Below, in pieces: positions 45,200-54,205 of a stretch of 64,000 bases of DNA. The stretch covers positions 32,021 to 96,020 of the forward strand of contig JACPIT010000016.1 in NCBI GenBank assembly GCA_016187945.1, in the 5' to 3' direction. The stretch comes from Opitutia bacterium (lineage in GTDB: Bacteria > Verrucomicrobiota > Verrucomicrobiia > Opitutales > Opitutaceae). The number at the start of each line of letters is the position of its first letter. Positions within the stretch are counted from its first letter, which is position 1. The position numbers and the translations under genes were made by a program. Below the pieces are notes generated by a model. The model had not been told where the DNA came from, searched no databases, and saw only the letters and a program-made list of their open reading frames with translations.

Positions 45200-45294
45200 G
45201 TAGGGCGCGACCGCTGGGCGCGCCGGGCACGCGGCATCACGTTCGCGGCGGGCCCAGCCGCCGAGGCTATGCACTCGTCGCGGTCCCGCCCTAC
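45200..45294. repeat. REPIN-like palindrome pair, F-related
   Basis: GTAGGGCGCGACCGCTGGGC at the left. The right part holds GGCGGGCCCAGCCG and ends CGCGGTCCCGCCCTAC. It ends 1 bp before the stop codon of the downstream (minus-strand) permease gene. Confidence 0.72.
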
Positions 45295-45295
45295 C

Positions 45296-47788
45296 TCACT
45301 CCTCCCGCAACGCCACCAGCGGATCGATCTTCGCCGCACGCCGCGCGGGCAGATAGCTCGCTAGCAACGCCACCGCGATCAGCACGAGCGACACCGCGGC
45401 GTAAACCATCGGCTCCGTCGGCGTCACGCCGAACAGCAGGCTCGTCATTGAGCGGCTCAACAGCACGGCGCCGACCAAACCGAGCACGACGCCCACGCCG
45501 GCCTTCCAGAGTCCCTGTTTCAGAATCATCCCGATGATCTCGCCCTGCGACGCGCCGATCGCGCCGCGCACGCCGATCTCGCGCGTGCGCTGCGAGACGT
45601 CGTAGGCCAGCACGCCGTAGATGCCGAGCGCCGAGAGAAACAGCGCCAGCCCGGCAAACGCCACGAGCAGCAGCATGACCGCGCGGCGATTGTCGTAGGA
45701 CGAGTCGACGACCTGCGCCATCGCGCCGGTGTCGAACAGCGCGATCGCGGGATCGAGTTCCTTCACCTTCGCACGCATCGCCGCCACGACGTCCGCCGCC
45801 GGTCGCTCCGTGCGCAGGAACAGCGTCAGCCCACCCGGCCGGCCGCCCTGCATGACTTGGTAGATGAAAGGATTTCCGCTCTTCTCCTCGACGCCGTTGT
45901 GCGGCACGTCCTTCACGACGCCCACGATGCTCGGCCAATCCGCGTCTTTCTCCGGCCGCTGCCCGAACGTGAAACGTCCGCCCACCGCCGGGCGGTTCGG
46001 GAAAAACTTCTTCGCGAAACTCTCGTCGACGACGTAGACGCGGCGTCCCGGCGCGAGGTCGCCGTCCTCGAAGAAACGTCCGTCGAGCAGCTTCAGTCCG
46101 ATCGTCTTCAAATACTCGGGCGTCACGACCACGCGAAACGCGCCCGGCTGCGGCGAGCCGGGCGGCAGCGTGTCGTTCTCGAGCGTGAACGCGTTAATCG
46201 GCAACCCGCCCTGGAACGGCGTCGCGAAACCCAGCGCGACCGAGTCCACGCCGGGAATTTCCCGCAGCGCCGCGAGCAGTCGCTCGCGAATCTTGTTCGC
46301 CGCCTCGTCGCTCGCGCGATGCGCCTGCGGCAACGCGATGCGCCCCGTAACGACGTGCGCCGGATCGAAACCCGGACTCACGTCGAGCGCCTTGGCGAAA
46401 CTGCGAATCAACAGTCCCGCGCCCGTCAGCTGCATCAGCGCGACGGCGATCTGCGCCACCACGAGCGTGCTGCTCAACGCGCGCACGCCGCGGCCCGACG
46501 ACGCGCCGCGCGTGCCGCGCTGGATGACTTCCGCGAGATTCGTGCGCAGGATGTGGAAAACCGGAATCAGCCCGATCAGCAGCCCGACCACGAGCGACAA
46601 CGCCACCGCGAAACCAAGCACGCGCACGTCGATCGACGCCGGCATCGCTTGCGGCAGCATTTTCGCCAGATAGAAATTCGTCACGCGCAACGCGCCCCAC
46701 GCGAGCGCCACGCCGAGCAGCGCGCCGAGTCCGGTCAGCAGCAGGCTCTCGAGCAGCAATTGCCGCGCAATGATGCGGCGGCTCGCCCCGCGTGCCGAGC
46801 GGATCGCGAGCTCGGACTGCCGCGCGTTCGATCGCGCGAGGAGCAGGTTGGCGACATTCACGCAGCCGATCAGCAGCACGAACGCCACGCCGCCTTGCAG
46901 CAGCAGGAGCGTCGGCCGCACCGGCTGCACGCGCTGTTCCTGCACGCCGCCGACGTTCATCGTCATGCCCGAGCGCTCGACAAAATCCTTCAGCGGCGGC
47001 GGGCCGGCGTCGACGTAGATTTTCTCCAGCGTCTTCGCCTCCGCGTCCGCCGCGCCGATCGTCGCACCCGGTTTGAGGCGACCGAAGAGCGAGATGCCGA
47101 CACCGTAGCGCCCCTGCGGATTTTCCGCCCCCGGCGGCCAGGAGAACGGCACGATGAATTTCACCCGCGCGTCGAACGCCTCGAACACCCGCGGCGCCAC
47201 GCCGATGACCCTGTAGGTCTCACCGTCTATGCGCACCTCGCGGCCGACGATCTCGGGACTCTCTTGAAACTGCACCCGCCAATACGACTGCGTCAGCACG
47301 ACGACGTGATCCGCGCCGGGTTTATTCTGCTCCTTCGTGAAGAACGCCCCGAGCACCGGCTGCACGCGCAGGATCGAGAAAATCTCCGCCGTCGCTCGCG
47401 CTGCCGGCGTGCGCACGACCGCACCTTCCTCGCCGACCATGTTGTAAGAAAACGTCCACAGGCCGAGCGTCTCGTAGGACGTGGCGTTCTTCGAGTAGTC
47501 GAGGTAGAACGGCACGTTCGCCGGCATGTGATTGAGCCCGGCCTTCTTCGCCGACGTGTAGAGTTCGACGATGCGGTCGGGCTCGTGGAACGGCAGCGGC
47601 TTCAGCATCAGCGAATACACCGTCGAGAAAATCGCGGTGGTCGCGCCGATGCACAGCCCGAGCGTGAGGAGTGTCGTGGCGGTGAAGCCCCGGTTTTTCC
47701 AGAGCAGGCGAAACGCGTGACGGACATCTCCAGGCACGCCAGCAAGCAACCCGCTGGAGCCCGAAACGGAGGCGTTGGGGTAGGACAT
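45296..47788 (-). CDS. MacB/FtsX-type ABC permease (ADOP family)
   Basis: An 830-residue protein. An N-terminal cytoplasmic stretch (DVRHAFRLLWKNRGFTATTL) and first membrane helix are followed by a large MacB-like periplasmic domain, a central pair of membrane helices (QGGVAFVLLIGCVNVANLLL with the FtsX-type RQSELAIRSARGASR loop), a second periplasmic domain and three C-terminal helices (SQRTREIGVRGAIGASQGEI between them). This duplicated layout of about 800 residues is that of the acidobacterial-type duplicated orphan permeases. No ATPase gene is adjacent. Start chosen at MSYPNASVSGSS; an upstream extension to 47,863 is also open. Confidence 0.88.
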   Translation of the reverse strand: MSYPNASVSGSSGLLAGVPGDVRHAFRLLWKNRGFTATTLLTLGLCIGATTAIFSTVYSLMLKPLPFHEPDRIVELYTSAKKAGLNHMPANVPFYLDYSKNATSYETLGLWTFSYNMVGEEGAVVRTPAARATAEIFSILRVQPVLGAFFTKEQNKPGADHVVVLTQSYWRVQFQESPEIVGREVRIDGETYRVIGVAPRVFEAFDARVKFIVPFSWPPGAENPQGRYGVGISLFGRLKPGATIGAADAEAKTLEKIYVDAGPPPLKDFVERSGMTMNVGGVQEQRVQPVRPTLLLLQGGVAFVLLIGCVNVANLLLARSNARQSELAIRSARGASRRIIARQLLLESLLLTGLGALLGVALAWGALRVTNFYLAKMLPQAMPASIDVRVLGFAVALSLVVGLLIGLIPVFHILRTNLAEVIQRGTRGASSGRGVRALSSTLVVAQIAVALMQLTGAGLLIRSFAKALDVSPGFDPAHVVTGRIALPQAHRASDEAANKIRERLLAALREIPGVDSVALGFATPFQGGLPINAFTLENDTLPPGSPQPGAFRVVVTPEYLKTIGLKLLDGRFFEDGDLAPGRRVYVVDESFAKKFFPNRPAVGGRFTFGQRPEKDADWPSIVGVVKDVPHNGVEEKSGNPFIYQVMQGGRPGGLTLFLRTERPAADVVAAMRAKVKELDPAIALFDTGAMAQVVDSSYDNRRAVMLLLVAFAGLALFLSALGIYGVLAYDVSQRTREIGVRGAIGASQGEIIGMILKQGLWKAGVGVVLGLVGAVLLSRSMTSLLFGVTPTEPMVYAAVSLVLIAVALLASYLPARRAAKIDPLVALREE

Positions 47789-47894
47789 AGGGAGAAGGAT
47801 AACCCGCGGAACGGGCGTGAAGTTACAGGCTCGTTTCGCCGACACAACGGTCAACCGCCGCACGCCGTCGGGGGGGGGCGCATCTCAGATTCCG

Positions 47895-47962
47895 GTAGCG
47901 GCGGTCTGTGACCGCTGAGAGCCGGCATTTTCAAACTCGTCGGCGGTTACAGACCGCCACTG
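47895..47962. repeat. REPIN-like palindrome pair, family C, decayed
   Basis: GTAGCGGCGGTCTGTGACCG at the left and GCGGTTACAGACCGCCAC at the right; the right end has CCACTG in place of CGCTAC. Compensating G/C changes keep part of the stem (CTGTGACC with GGTTACAG). Confidence 0.82.
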
Positions 47963-48003
47963 CTGGGTGCGGAAAACGGAGATGCACCCCGTCTCAAGGT
48001 GGA

Positions 48004-48058
48004 ACGGGTTGACCTCAATCCGTTCTCGTCCGAGCGCGTGGGGGTCAACGCGCCCACC
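48004..48058. repeat. Dispersed repeat, family K
   Basis: GACCTCAATCCGTTCTCGTC and CGAGCGCGTGGGGGTCAACG match the element at 10,102 with a 4-bp insertion. GTTGACC/GGGTCAAC form inverted arms. Confidence 0.6.
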
Positions 48059-48178
48059 CGCGACCCACGGCCCGTCCTCCGGCGCCCGCCCGCGACGTCG
48101 CGTAGTCCGGGCGCAACCAAAAATTCGGCTCACCAACACGCGACTTTGCTTCGCTCCGCTTTCGACTATCTTTCGGGC

Positions 48179-48430
48179 ATGGATACGAAGAGCATCGCCA
48201 ATGAAATCTGCGATCAGGCCGATGACTTCCTCGCCGGCGTGCGGAAACGCGACGAAGCCAAGGCAGGCATCGCGGAATACCTGACTCTCCACCATCGTTC
48301 GCTGCCGCCGGCCGAGAAAAAGGCCGTCCTCGACCAGACGATGCGCATCCTCGAAAACGAGGGCTTCTTCGACGCCGACGCCGGCGCCGAGGAGGATGCC
48401 GGCGATTTCAGCGAGGCGAAGGAGCAGTGA
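48179..48430 (+). CDS. Small acidic protein of unknown function
   Basis: An 83-residue protein starting MDTKSIANEICDQADDFLAG and ending in a Glu/Asp/Ala-rich tail. It is predicted all-helical, with no signal or membrane segment. I do not recognise a family. The ATG at 48,179 is preferred over the upstream open frame, which runs through the family K repeat. Confidence 0.68.
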   Translation: MDTKSIANEICDQADDFLAGVRKRDEAKAGIAEYLTLHHRSLPPAEKKAVLDQTMRILENEGFFDADAGAEEDAGDFSEAKEQ

Positions 48431-48466
48431 CGGCCGCGCACGCGCCGGCCGGACCGCCGGCATTTT

Positions 48467-48540
48467 GTAGGAGCGGCTTTACGCCGCGATACGAGCGCGG
48501 CATGCGCTCCGCAGCAATCGCGGCGTAAAGCCGCTCCTAC
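48467..48540. repeat. REPIN-like palindrome pair, family A
   Basis: A 74-bp unit from GTAGGAGCGGCTTTACGCCG to CGGCGTAAAGCCGCTCCTAC; both arms are perfect copies of the family consensus. Confidence 0.93.
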
Positions 48541-48570
48541 AACTGCCGCTCACGCGAGCGACGGCTTGGG

Positions 48571-48631
48571 GTAGCGCGGTGCTTCAGCCCGCACTGATAA
48601 TCCTCCCGCGCGGGCTGAAGCACCGCGCTAC
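48571..48631. repeat. REPIN-like palindrome pair, family B
   Basis: A 61-bp unit from GTAGCGCGGTGCTTCAGCCC to GGGCTGAAGCACCGCGCTAC. It lies 30 bp from a family A unit, the same A-then-B order as at 4,951/5,066 and 13,118/13,214. Confidence 0.93.
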
Positions 48632-48673
48632 CGACACACTCCCGCCGGGCCACTCCCGCCGCGAGCGGGCGCG

Positions 48674-51600
48674 CTACTTCGCCCGCTTCCGCGCGAATTT
48701 CTCGATCGCCGCGGCGAGTTCCGTCTTGCGCACCGGTTTCGAGAGAAAACCCACCATCCCCAGCGACTGACAGCGGCTGCGGTCCTCCGTGCTGCTGTTC
48801 GCCGTGAGCGCCACGATCGGCGGCATGCGCGGGCCGTCGCGCCGGCGGATCGCGGCGGTGGCTTCGTAACCGTCGCGCACCGGCATGCGGCAATCCATGA
48901 ACACGAGATCGTAGCTCGCCTGTGCCGTGCGATGGATCGCCTCGTCGCCGTTCTCGGCCAGGTCCACGTCGCAACCGAGCTGCTCGATCATGCATTGCGC
49001 GATGCGGCGGTTCACCTCGTCGTCTTCGACGAGCAACACGCGCCGCCGGTCGAGCTTCAGCGGCAACGGTGCCTGCGCCTCCTCCACCGCGCCGCGCGCG
49101 CGGCGTAATTTGCCCAGCTCTTCGACGAGATGCTCGGCGTGCAGCATCGGCTTGCGCACGATGCCGACCGCGGCGAGTCCGGGCGCGTCCTCGACTCCGT
49201 AGCCCCACGGCGCCGCCAGCAACACCGGCACGCCGGCGGCGTCGCTGCGCAACCACGCCTCCAGCGCCGCGCGCTCGAGCACCGCCACGGACAAATCCAC
49301 GAGCAACACGTCACCGCGCGCCTCGCGCCAGCGCTCGCGCGCCGCAGCCACGTTGGTCACCGCGACGACGTCCACGCCCGTGCGCGCGCCGATCAACCGC
49401 GCCGACTCGGCCGCGGCCGGCAAATCGTCGATCGCCAGCACGCGCCAGCCGCGCGAAGCCGGCGGCAGCGCGGGCAACTCCACCGGCAGTTCCACCGTGA
49501 AGCTGAACGTCGAGCCTCGTCCCGGCTCGCTTTCCACCGAGATCGCCCCGCCCATCATCGCGACGAGGTGCTTGCAGATCGCGAGGCCGAGGCCCGTGCC
49601 GCCGTAGCGCCGCGTGGTCGAGGTGTCCTGTTGCGTGAACTTGTCGAAGAGCCGCGTGCGCGCTTCGGGCGCGATGCCGATGCCGGTGTCGATCACCGCG
49701 AACCTCACGCGCTCGCAGCCGTGCGCGGCGCCGGGCTCGCGCGCGATGCGCACGGCCACGTGGCCGCGTTCGGTGAATTTCACGGCGTTGGCCACGAGAT
49801 TGAGCAGCACCTGCCGCAACCGCGCCGAGTCGCCCGCCACCGCGGCCGGCAGCGTCGGATCGATCGCGAGCACGAGCTCCAGCTCCTTCTCGAGCGCCTT
49901 CGCGTGCAAAATCTCGATCGCCTCGATCGCCGGCTGGCGCAGCTCGAAGGGCGCGCGCTCGAGCGTCACGTGCCCCGCCTCAATCTTGGAAAAATCGAGC
50001 ACGTCGTTCAGCAGCGTCATCAAGCCGCTCGCGCTGACGCGCAGGCTGCCGAGGAACTCGCGTTGCGTGTCGTCGAGCGGCGTGTCCGCCAGCAAGTCGG
50101 CCGAGCCCACGATGCCGTTCAACGGCGTGCGGATTTCGTGGCTCACCGTCGCGAGGAAGTCGCTCTTGGCCTTGTTCGCCGCGGCGGCGGCTTCCTTTTC
50201 GCGCCGCTCGTGTTCCGCGCGCGACTGCACCTCGGCCACGAGGCGGTCGTGTTCGAGCCGCTCGCGCTGACGGCGCAGCCGCGCGTTTTGCGCCGCCCAG
50301 ACCCCGCCGCTCACGACCATCACGAGCAGCAACACGCCGCCGGAGCGGAACCACACCGTCTGCCACACGTAAGGCTCGACGATCAACGCGCCCACGCGGG
50401 CCGCCTCGCCGCGCCGTCCGTCGCGCGCGATCGCGCGCACGCTGAAACCGTAGTGTCCCGGCGCGACGTCGAAGAACTCGACCGTTCGCTCCGTGCCCGC
50501 GGGCAGCCAGGTCTCGTCGCGCCCGTTCAACCGATACTCGAAGCGCAGCGTGTCGCCCGTGCCGAGATCGACCGCCGTGAAATTGAACCGGAACCGCCGC
50601 ACCCCCGGCGGCACGCGCACCGGCTCGCTGGCGATCAGCGCGATCGAACGGTCGTCGAACTCCAGTCCCGTCACGCGGGCGGGCGGCGGCTGCGGCGCGC
50701 GGAACTCCTGTTTCTCGTCGACGAAGGCCACGCCGCGCATCGTCGCGACCGCGAGTCGGCCGTCCTGCGTCGAAGCCAGGAGCCCGCTGAGGCCGTCGCG
50801 CAGCGCGAAAGGCAGACCGTCGGTCTTGTCGAGCAGCACGTAGTCCCACGGGCCCAGCTTGCCCGCGAGCCAGGCGTCGATCGAGGCTCGCGCGACGCGC
50901 ACGAGGCCGCGATCCGTGCCGAGCCAGAGATTGCCCGCGGGATCGGTGTGGAGCGAAAGGATCTCCAGCGCCGGCAAGCCGCAGCTCTTGTCCGCGACGC
51001 GCCAGGCGCCACCCGCGCGCAGCGCGAGTCCGCCGCCGTCGGGCGCGGCCGCCCAGACATTGCCCGCCGCATCGCAGTGCACGGTCTCGGCGCCGCGCAC
51101 GCCCGCGATGGGTTGCTCGAAGCTCACTTTGCCGTCGTCGAAGCGCGCCAAGCCGTGCTCGCGACTCGCCGCCCAGATCGTCCCGTCCGGTTCCTCGGCG
51201 AGCACGTGGTAACGCCCCGCCGGCAACCCGTCGGCCGGGAGGAACCGCTGGGCGCGGCCGCCCTCCACCACGGCGATGCCGTTGCGCGAACCCACCCAAA
51301 CGCGTCCGTCCGCCGCCGGATGGACGGCGTAGACGACGTCGTCGCCGATTTCGTTTCGGTCGAAAACCCGGACGTTGTCGCCGCCGCCGCCGAGCACGAC
51401 GCCCTGACTGAACGACGCCGCCCAGAGCGCCCCGGCGCGATCGCGCGCGAGCGCCATCGGCCACGAGCCCGCGCGCTTGAGCAGCGTCGCGTCCGGCCCG
51501 TCGACCGGCTCGAACCGGCCCGCGCGCAACCGCATCGTCCCGCCGCCGTGCGTCGCGACGAGAAACTCGTCCGGCGCGGTTTCGAGCACCGCGTTGATCA

Positions 51601-52642
51601 CCGGCTGCACCAGTCCCGCCTGCCGGTCGAAGACGCGCACGCGCTTCGGCCGCAAGCGCGCGACGCCGCCGCCGTTCGTCGCGAGCCAGATGTCGCCTTG
51701 CGAATCCTCGAAGACGTTCAACACCGCCTCGTTTTCGAGCCCCTCGGCCATCGTCACGCGGAAATGCCGTCCGTCGCGGTGAAACAGCGCCGCACCGCGC
51801 GTGAAGCTGCCGAGCCACAGATTGCCCGCGTGGTCCTCGCGCAGGGAAATGTAGTCGTTGAAGAAAAACGCCGGACGCGGGATCGATTCCACCTCGCGCG
51901 CACCTTCCCAGCGCGCGATGCGCCCGCGCACCGCCACCCAGAGTCCGCCGCGGCGCGACGGAGCGGCGGCGCCGACTTGCTCGGCGGGATCGTCGGACGT
52001 GTAGACGCATTCCCATGTCGCGCCGTCGAGGCGATGAATGTGGTTCACGCTCACCATCCACAGTTTTCCGTCGAGTGTCGTGTGCAGGCGCACGCCGATG
52101 TCGCGCCGCATCGCGATCGCCGGCAATTCGAGCGGCGTGAACGTCGCGCCGTCGCGGCACAACCACGCGCGCGTGCCGTAGGTGACGAACACCTGGCCAT
52201 GCCACTCGCCGAGCGATTGCGGCAGGCCGGCGGGCAGACCTTCCTTTTCGCCCCACCAAGTCCAGCGCCCGTCGCGAAGACGGCCCACGCCGCGATTCGT
52301 CGCGACCCAGAGCGCACCGTCGCCGCCGACGCACAACTGCAACACCATCGCCCCCGCCAGAGCCGGCGCTTCCGGCGGCGCGATCACTTCAAAACGCACA
52401 CCGTCGAAGCGCACCAGACTCGAGAACGAGCCGATCCACAGATAACCGTCGGGCGTCTCGGCCAGACACGTCGGCGCCACATGCGGGTAACCGCCCTCGA
52501 CCGTCCAGACGCGCAACTGATAATCCGACGTGATCGGCGCGAACGCCTCGTCCGCACGGAGCAGCACAGTCGCGCAGATCGCGAACATAACCGCGAGGAT
52601 TCCCTTGCGGGCGCACACCCGAACGCGTCCTGTGGTCGTCAA
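48674..52642 (-). CDS. Two-component propeller hybrid sensor kinase
   Basis: A 1,322-residue protein. An N-terminal signal ([18 protein letters not shown]) is followed by about 14 two-component propeller repeats (for example [20 protein letters not shown]), a Y_Y_Y-type domain ([17 protein letters not shown]), one membrane helix, HisKA with His835 ([17 protein letters not shown]), an ATPase domain ([33 protein letters not shown]), a degenerate receiver ([13 protein letters not shown], then [14 protein letters not shown]) and a canonical C-terminal receiver ([33 protein letters not shown]). No HTH output domain is present. The start codon is TTG at 52,642 or an internal GTG/ATG up to 19 codons later. 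No obvious polysaccharide genes are nearby. Confidence 0.92.
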   Translation of the reverse strand: MTTTGRVRVCARKGILAVMFAICATVLLRADEAFAPITSDYQLRVWTVEGGYPHVAPTCLAETPDGYLWIGSFSSLVRFDGVRFEVIAPPEAPALAGAMVLQLCVGGDGALWVATNRGVGRLRDGRWTWWGEKEGLPAGLPQSLGEWHGQVFVTYGTRAWLCRDGATFTPLELPAIAMRRDIGVRLHTTLDGKLWMVSVNHIHRLDGATWECVYTSDDPAEQVGAAAPSRRGGLWVAVRGRIARWEGAREVESIPRPAFFFNDYISLREDHAGNLWLGSFTRGAALFHRDGRHFRVTMAEGLENEAVLNVFEDSQGDIWLATNGGGVARLRPKRVRVFDRQAGLVQPVINAVLETAPDEFLVATHGGGTMRLRAGRFEPVDGPDATLLKRAGSWPMALARDRAGALWAASFSQGVVLGGGGDNVRVFDRNEIGDDVVYAVHPAADGRVWVGSRNGIAVVEGGRAQRFLPADGLPAGRYHVLAEEPDGTIWAASREHGLARFDDGKVSFEQPIAGVRGAETVHCDAAGNVWAAAPDGGGLALRAGGAWRVADKSCGLPALEILSLHTDPAGNLWLGTDRGLVRVARASIDAWLAGKLGPWDYVLLDKTDGLPFALRDGLSGLLASTQDGRLAVATMRGVAFVDEKQEFRAPQPPPARVTGLEFDDRSIALIASEPVRVPPGVRRFRFNFTAVDLGTGDTLRFEYRLNGRDETWLPAGTERTVEFFDVAPGHYGFSVRAIARDGRRGEAARVGALIVEPYVWQTVWFRSGGVLLLVMVVSGGVWAAQNARLRRQRERLEHDRLVAEVQSRAEHERREKEAAAAANKAKSDFLATVSHEIRTPLNGIVGSADLLADTPLDDTQREFLGSLRVSASGLMTLLNDVLDFSKIEAGHVTLERAPFELRQPAIEAIEILHAKALEKELELVLAIDPTLPAAVAGDSARLRQVLLNLVANAVKFTERGHVAVRIAREPGAAHGCERVRFAVIDTGIGIAPEARTRLFDKFTQQDTSTTRRYGGTGLGLAICKHLVAMMGGAISVESEPGRGSTFSFTVELPVELPALPPASRGWRVLAIDDLPAAAESARLIGARTGVDVVAVTNVAAARERWREARGDVLLVDLSVAVLERAALEAWLRSDAAGVPVLLAAPWGYGVEDAPGLAAVGIVRKPMLHAEHLVEELGKLRRARGAVEEAQAPLPLKLDRRRVLLVEDDEVNRRIAQCMIEQLGCDVDLAENGDEAIHRTAQASYDLVFMDCRMPVRDGYEATAAIRRRDGPRMPPIVALTANSSTEDRSRCQSLGMVGFLSKPVRKTELAAAIEKFARKRAK

Positions 52643-52710
52643 TTGTTTGTAGGGCCCGATGGCTCCACTTTTGTCCTCCGCCGATTCGCGTCCAGCTTCC
52701 TTTGGAAAAT

Positions 52711-53160
52711 ATGAACTACTCGACTCCCGACCTGAGCCAGCATCCGCCTCGCAGCCCGCGCACGCGCCTCGGCGGCTACGCCCACCTGCCGCGCCTGCTC
52801 GACAAGGCGCGCGCGCACCTCGCCGGCAAGATGGGCGACTACAACTGGAACTGTCCGCTCGATCAGCGCTTCTTCGCGTTCGCCGGCGTGACGGCCGACA
52901 CGCTGCTCGCCGCGGTGAAGGAAGGCCGCGGCGACGCCGAGGTGCTGGAGTGGCTCGTCGCCGCGCAGCAGCCGAAGCGCGCGCAGTGGGAAGTGCTCGC
53001 CTGGTCGGCGTGGCTCGAAAACCTCGCCCCCGGCGACGTCACGCGTCACGAGACGTTCGCCGAGCACATCAAGAAGATGAGCCCGAAGCGCGACGACATC
53101 CGCACGATGTTCGACCGACTGGAGCTGGACGACTACTACAGCTTCGGCGGAAAGGCGTGA
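52711..53160 (+). CDS. DUF5069 family protein
   Basis: A 149-residue protein with the DUF5069 opening [20 protein letters not shown] and [20 protein letters not shown]. Function is unknown; the family is small, soluble and common in Verrucomicrobiota and Planctomycetota. It is divergent from the hybrid sensor gene with 68 bp between starts. Confidence 0.88.
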   Translation: MNYSTPDLSQHPPRSPRTRLGGYAHLPRLLDKARAHLAGKMGDYNWNCPLDQRFFAFAGVTADTLLAAVKEGRGDAEVLEWLVAAQQPKRAQWEVLAWSAWLENLAPGDVTRHETFAEHIKKMSPKRDDIRTMFDRLELDDYYSFGGKA

Positions 53161-53182
53161 CGGCAGCCGCCACGCACCGGGC

Positions 53183-53247
53183 GTAGCAGCCGACGTAAGG
53201 AGGCTGAATCGCTCGCGAGGAAACAGCCTCCTCACGTCGGCTGCTAC
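53183..53247. repeat. REPIN-like palindrome pair, family D
   Basis: GTAGCAGCCGACGTAAGGAG at the left and CTCCTCACGTCGGCTGCTAC at the right. The inner stem differs from the copy at 13,034 (AGGAGG/CCTCCT versus TCGGCTG), while the outer GTAGCAGCCGACGT part is the same. Confidence 0.9.
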
Positions 53248-53281
53248 GACGAACGAGCGGCGGCAACGCTCACGCGCCGCC

Positions 53282-53920
53282 TCACGGCATCAGCCGCTCG
53301 ATCGTCCACGTGCCGTCCGACTGCTTCCGATACATGAAGCGGTCGTGCAGACGATTCGGGCGCCCCTGCCAGAACTCGAAAGTCGCCGGTGTCACGCGAT
53401 AGCCGCCCCAATTCGTCGGCAGCGGAATCTCGCCAGCCGCAAACTTCGCCTTCATCTCGGCGAACTTCTGCTCCAGCAGCGAACGCGTCGTGATCACCGA
53501 ACTCTGCCGCGACGCCCACGCGCCGATCTGCGAGTCGCGCGGGCGCGAGAGGAAATACTTCAGCGACTCCGCGACGCCGATCTTGGCCGCCGCCCCCGTC
53601 ACCACCACCTGCCGCTCGAGCGGCAGCCACGGAAACAGCAGCGCGACGCGGTTGTTTTCCGCGATGTCGCGCGCCTTGGCGCTCTCGTAATTCGTGTAGA
53701 AAACGAAACCGCGTTCGTCGAAGCCCTTGAGCAGCACGGTCCGGAGATTCGGCCGCCCCGACGCATCGGCGGTCGCCAGTGACATCGCATTCGGTTCGAG
53801 CACTTCCGTCTCGATCGCCTCGCGCATCCAGAGATCGAACTGCGCGAACGGACTCACATTCAAGTCGGGCAAGTCGAGCGAGCGCGATGCGTAGTTGCGG
53901 CGAAGTTCCTGCAAATTCAT
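53282..53920 (-). CDS. pdxH: Pyridoxamine 5'-phosphate oxidase
   Basis: A 212-residue FMN enzyme with NASALATADASGRPNLRTVL-type FMN-binding sequence (here AMSLATADASGRPNLRTVLL), GFVFYTNYESAKARDIAEN, ALLFPWLPLERQVVVTG and the C-terminal DRFMYRKQSDGTWTIERLMP. It makes pyridoxal phosphate. Start at MNLQELRRNY, the family start. The open frame continues to 54,052, but that part is a family C repeat ([10 protein letters not shown]). Confidence 0.95.
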   Translation of the reverse strand: MNLQELRRNYASRSLDLPDLNVSPFAQFDLWMREAIETEVLEPNAMSLATADASGRPNLRTVLLKGFDERGFVFYTNYESAKARDIAENNRVALLFPWLPLERQVVVTGAAAKIGVAESLKYFLSRPRDSQIGAWASRQSSVITTRSLLEQKFAEMKAKFAAGEIPLPTNWGGYRVTPATFEFWQGRPNRLHDRFMYRKQSDGTWTIERLMP

Positions 53921-53995
53921 GCGCCGGAGCTTCGCGCGCCGCCGTGCGCGACGCAAGCTGCGCGCGCGGCGCGGCCGGCACAGCGCGTGAAATCT

Positions 53996-54065
53996 GTAGC
54001 GGCGGTCTATGACCGCCGACCGAACGTTAAGCCACGCTCGACCGGCGGTCATAGACCGCCGCTAC
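53996..54065. repeat. REPIN-like palindrome pair, family C
   Basis: GTAGCGGCGGTCTATGACCG at the left and CGGCGGTCATAGACCGCCGC plus TAC at the right. It lies between the divergent pdxH and ispH genes and is open in both neighbouring frames. Confidence 0.92.
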
Positions 54066-54080
54066 AGCATCCCGGTCCCG

Positions 54081-54155
54081 GTAGGGCGAGTCGTCCTCGA
54101 CGAGCCGACGTGCATCAGCGTCCCCAAACGGCTCGTCGGGGACGACTCGCCCTAC
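54081..54155. repeat. REPIN-like palindrome pair, family E
   Basis: GTAGGGCGAGTCGTCCTCGA at the left and GTCGGGGACGACTCGCCCTAC at the right. It lies 16 bp after the family C unit and about 50 bp upstream of the probable ispH start. Confidence 0.9.
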
Positions 54156-54205
54156 CCCCTACCCTTTGGTTGACCCGCCCCCGCCTTTCGCTTCCGTTGC
54201 TCCTC

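Larger units (their letters stand above)
47789..48178. other. Intergenic region with repeats and a G9 run
   Basis: A 390-bp gap between divergent genes. It contains nine consecutive G (47,870-47,878), a family C element at 47,895 and a family K element at 48,004. An open frame runs from 47,999 into the next gene, but its first 60 codons are repeat-derived and arginine/proline-rich, so I do not call it coding. Confidence 0.5.

Noticed and set aside
47999..48178. N-terminal extension of the small acidic protein gene
   Set aside because: The first 60 codons run through a dispersed repeat and are Arg/Pro-rich, unlike the acidic helical protein that follows an ATG at 48,179.
49130..52714. A 1,194-codon open frame antisense to the propeller hybrid kinase
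   Set aside because: Arg/Ala/His-rich shadow of a clearly recognisable kinase gene.
53987..54205. N-terminal extension of ispH through two palindromic repeats
   Set aside because: The extension is translated repeat DNA with no IspH similarity; a GTG at 54,206 gives a sensible start.
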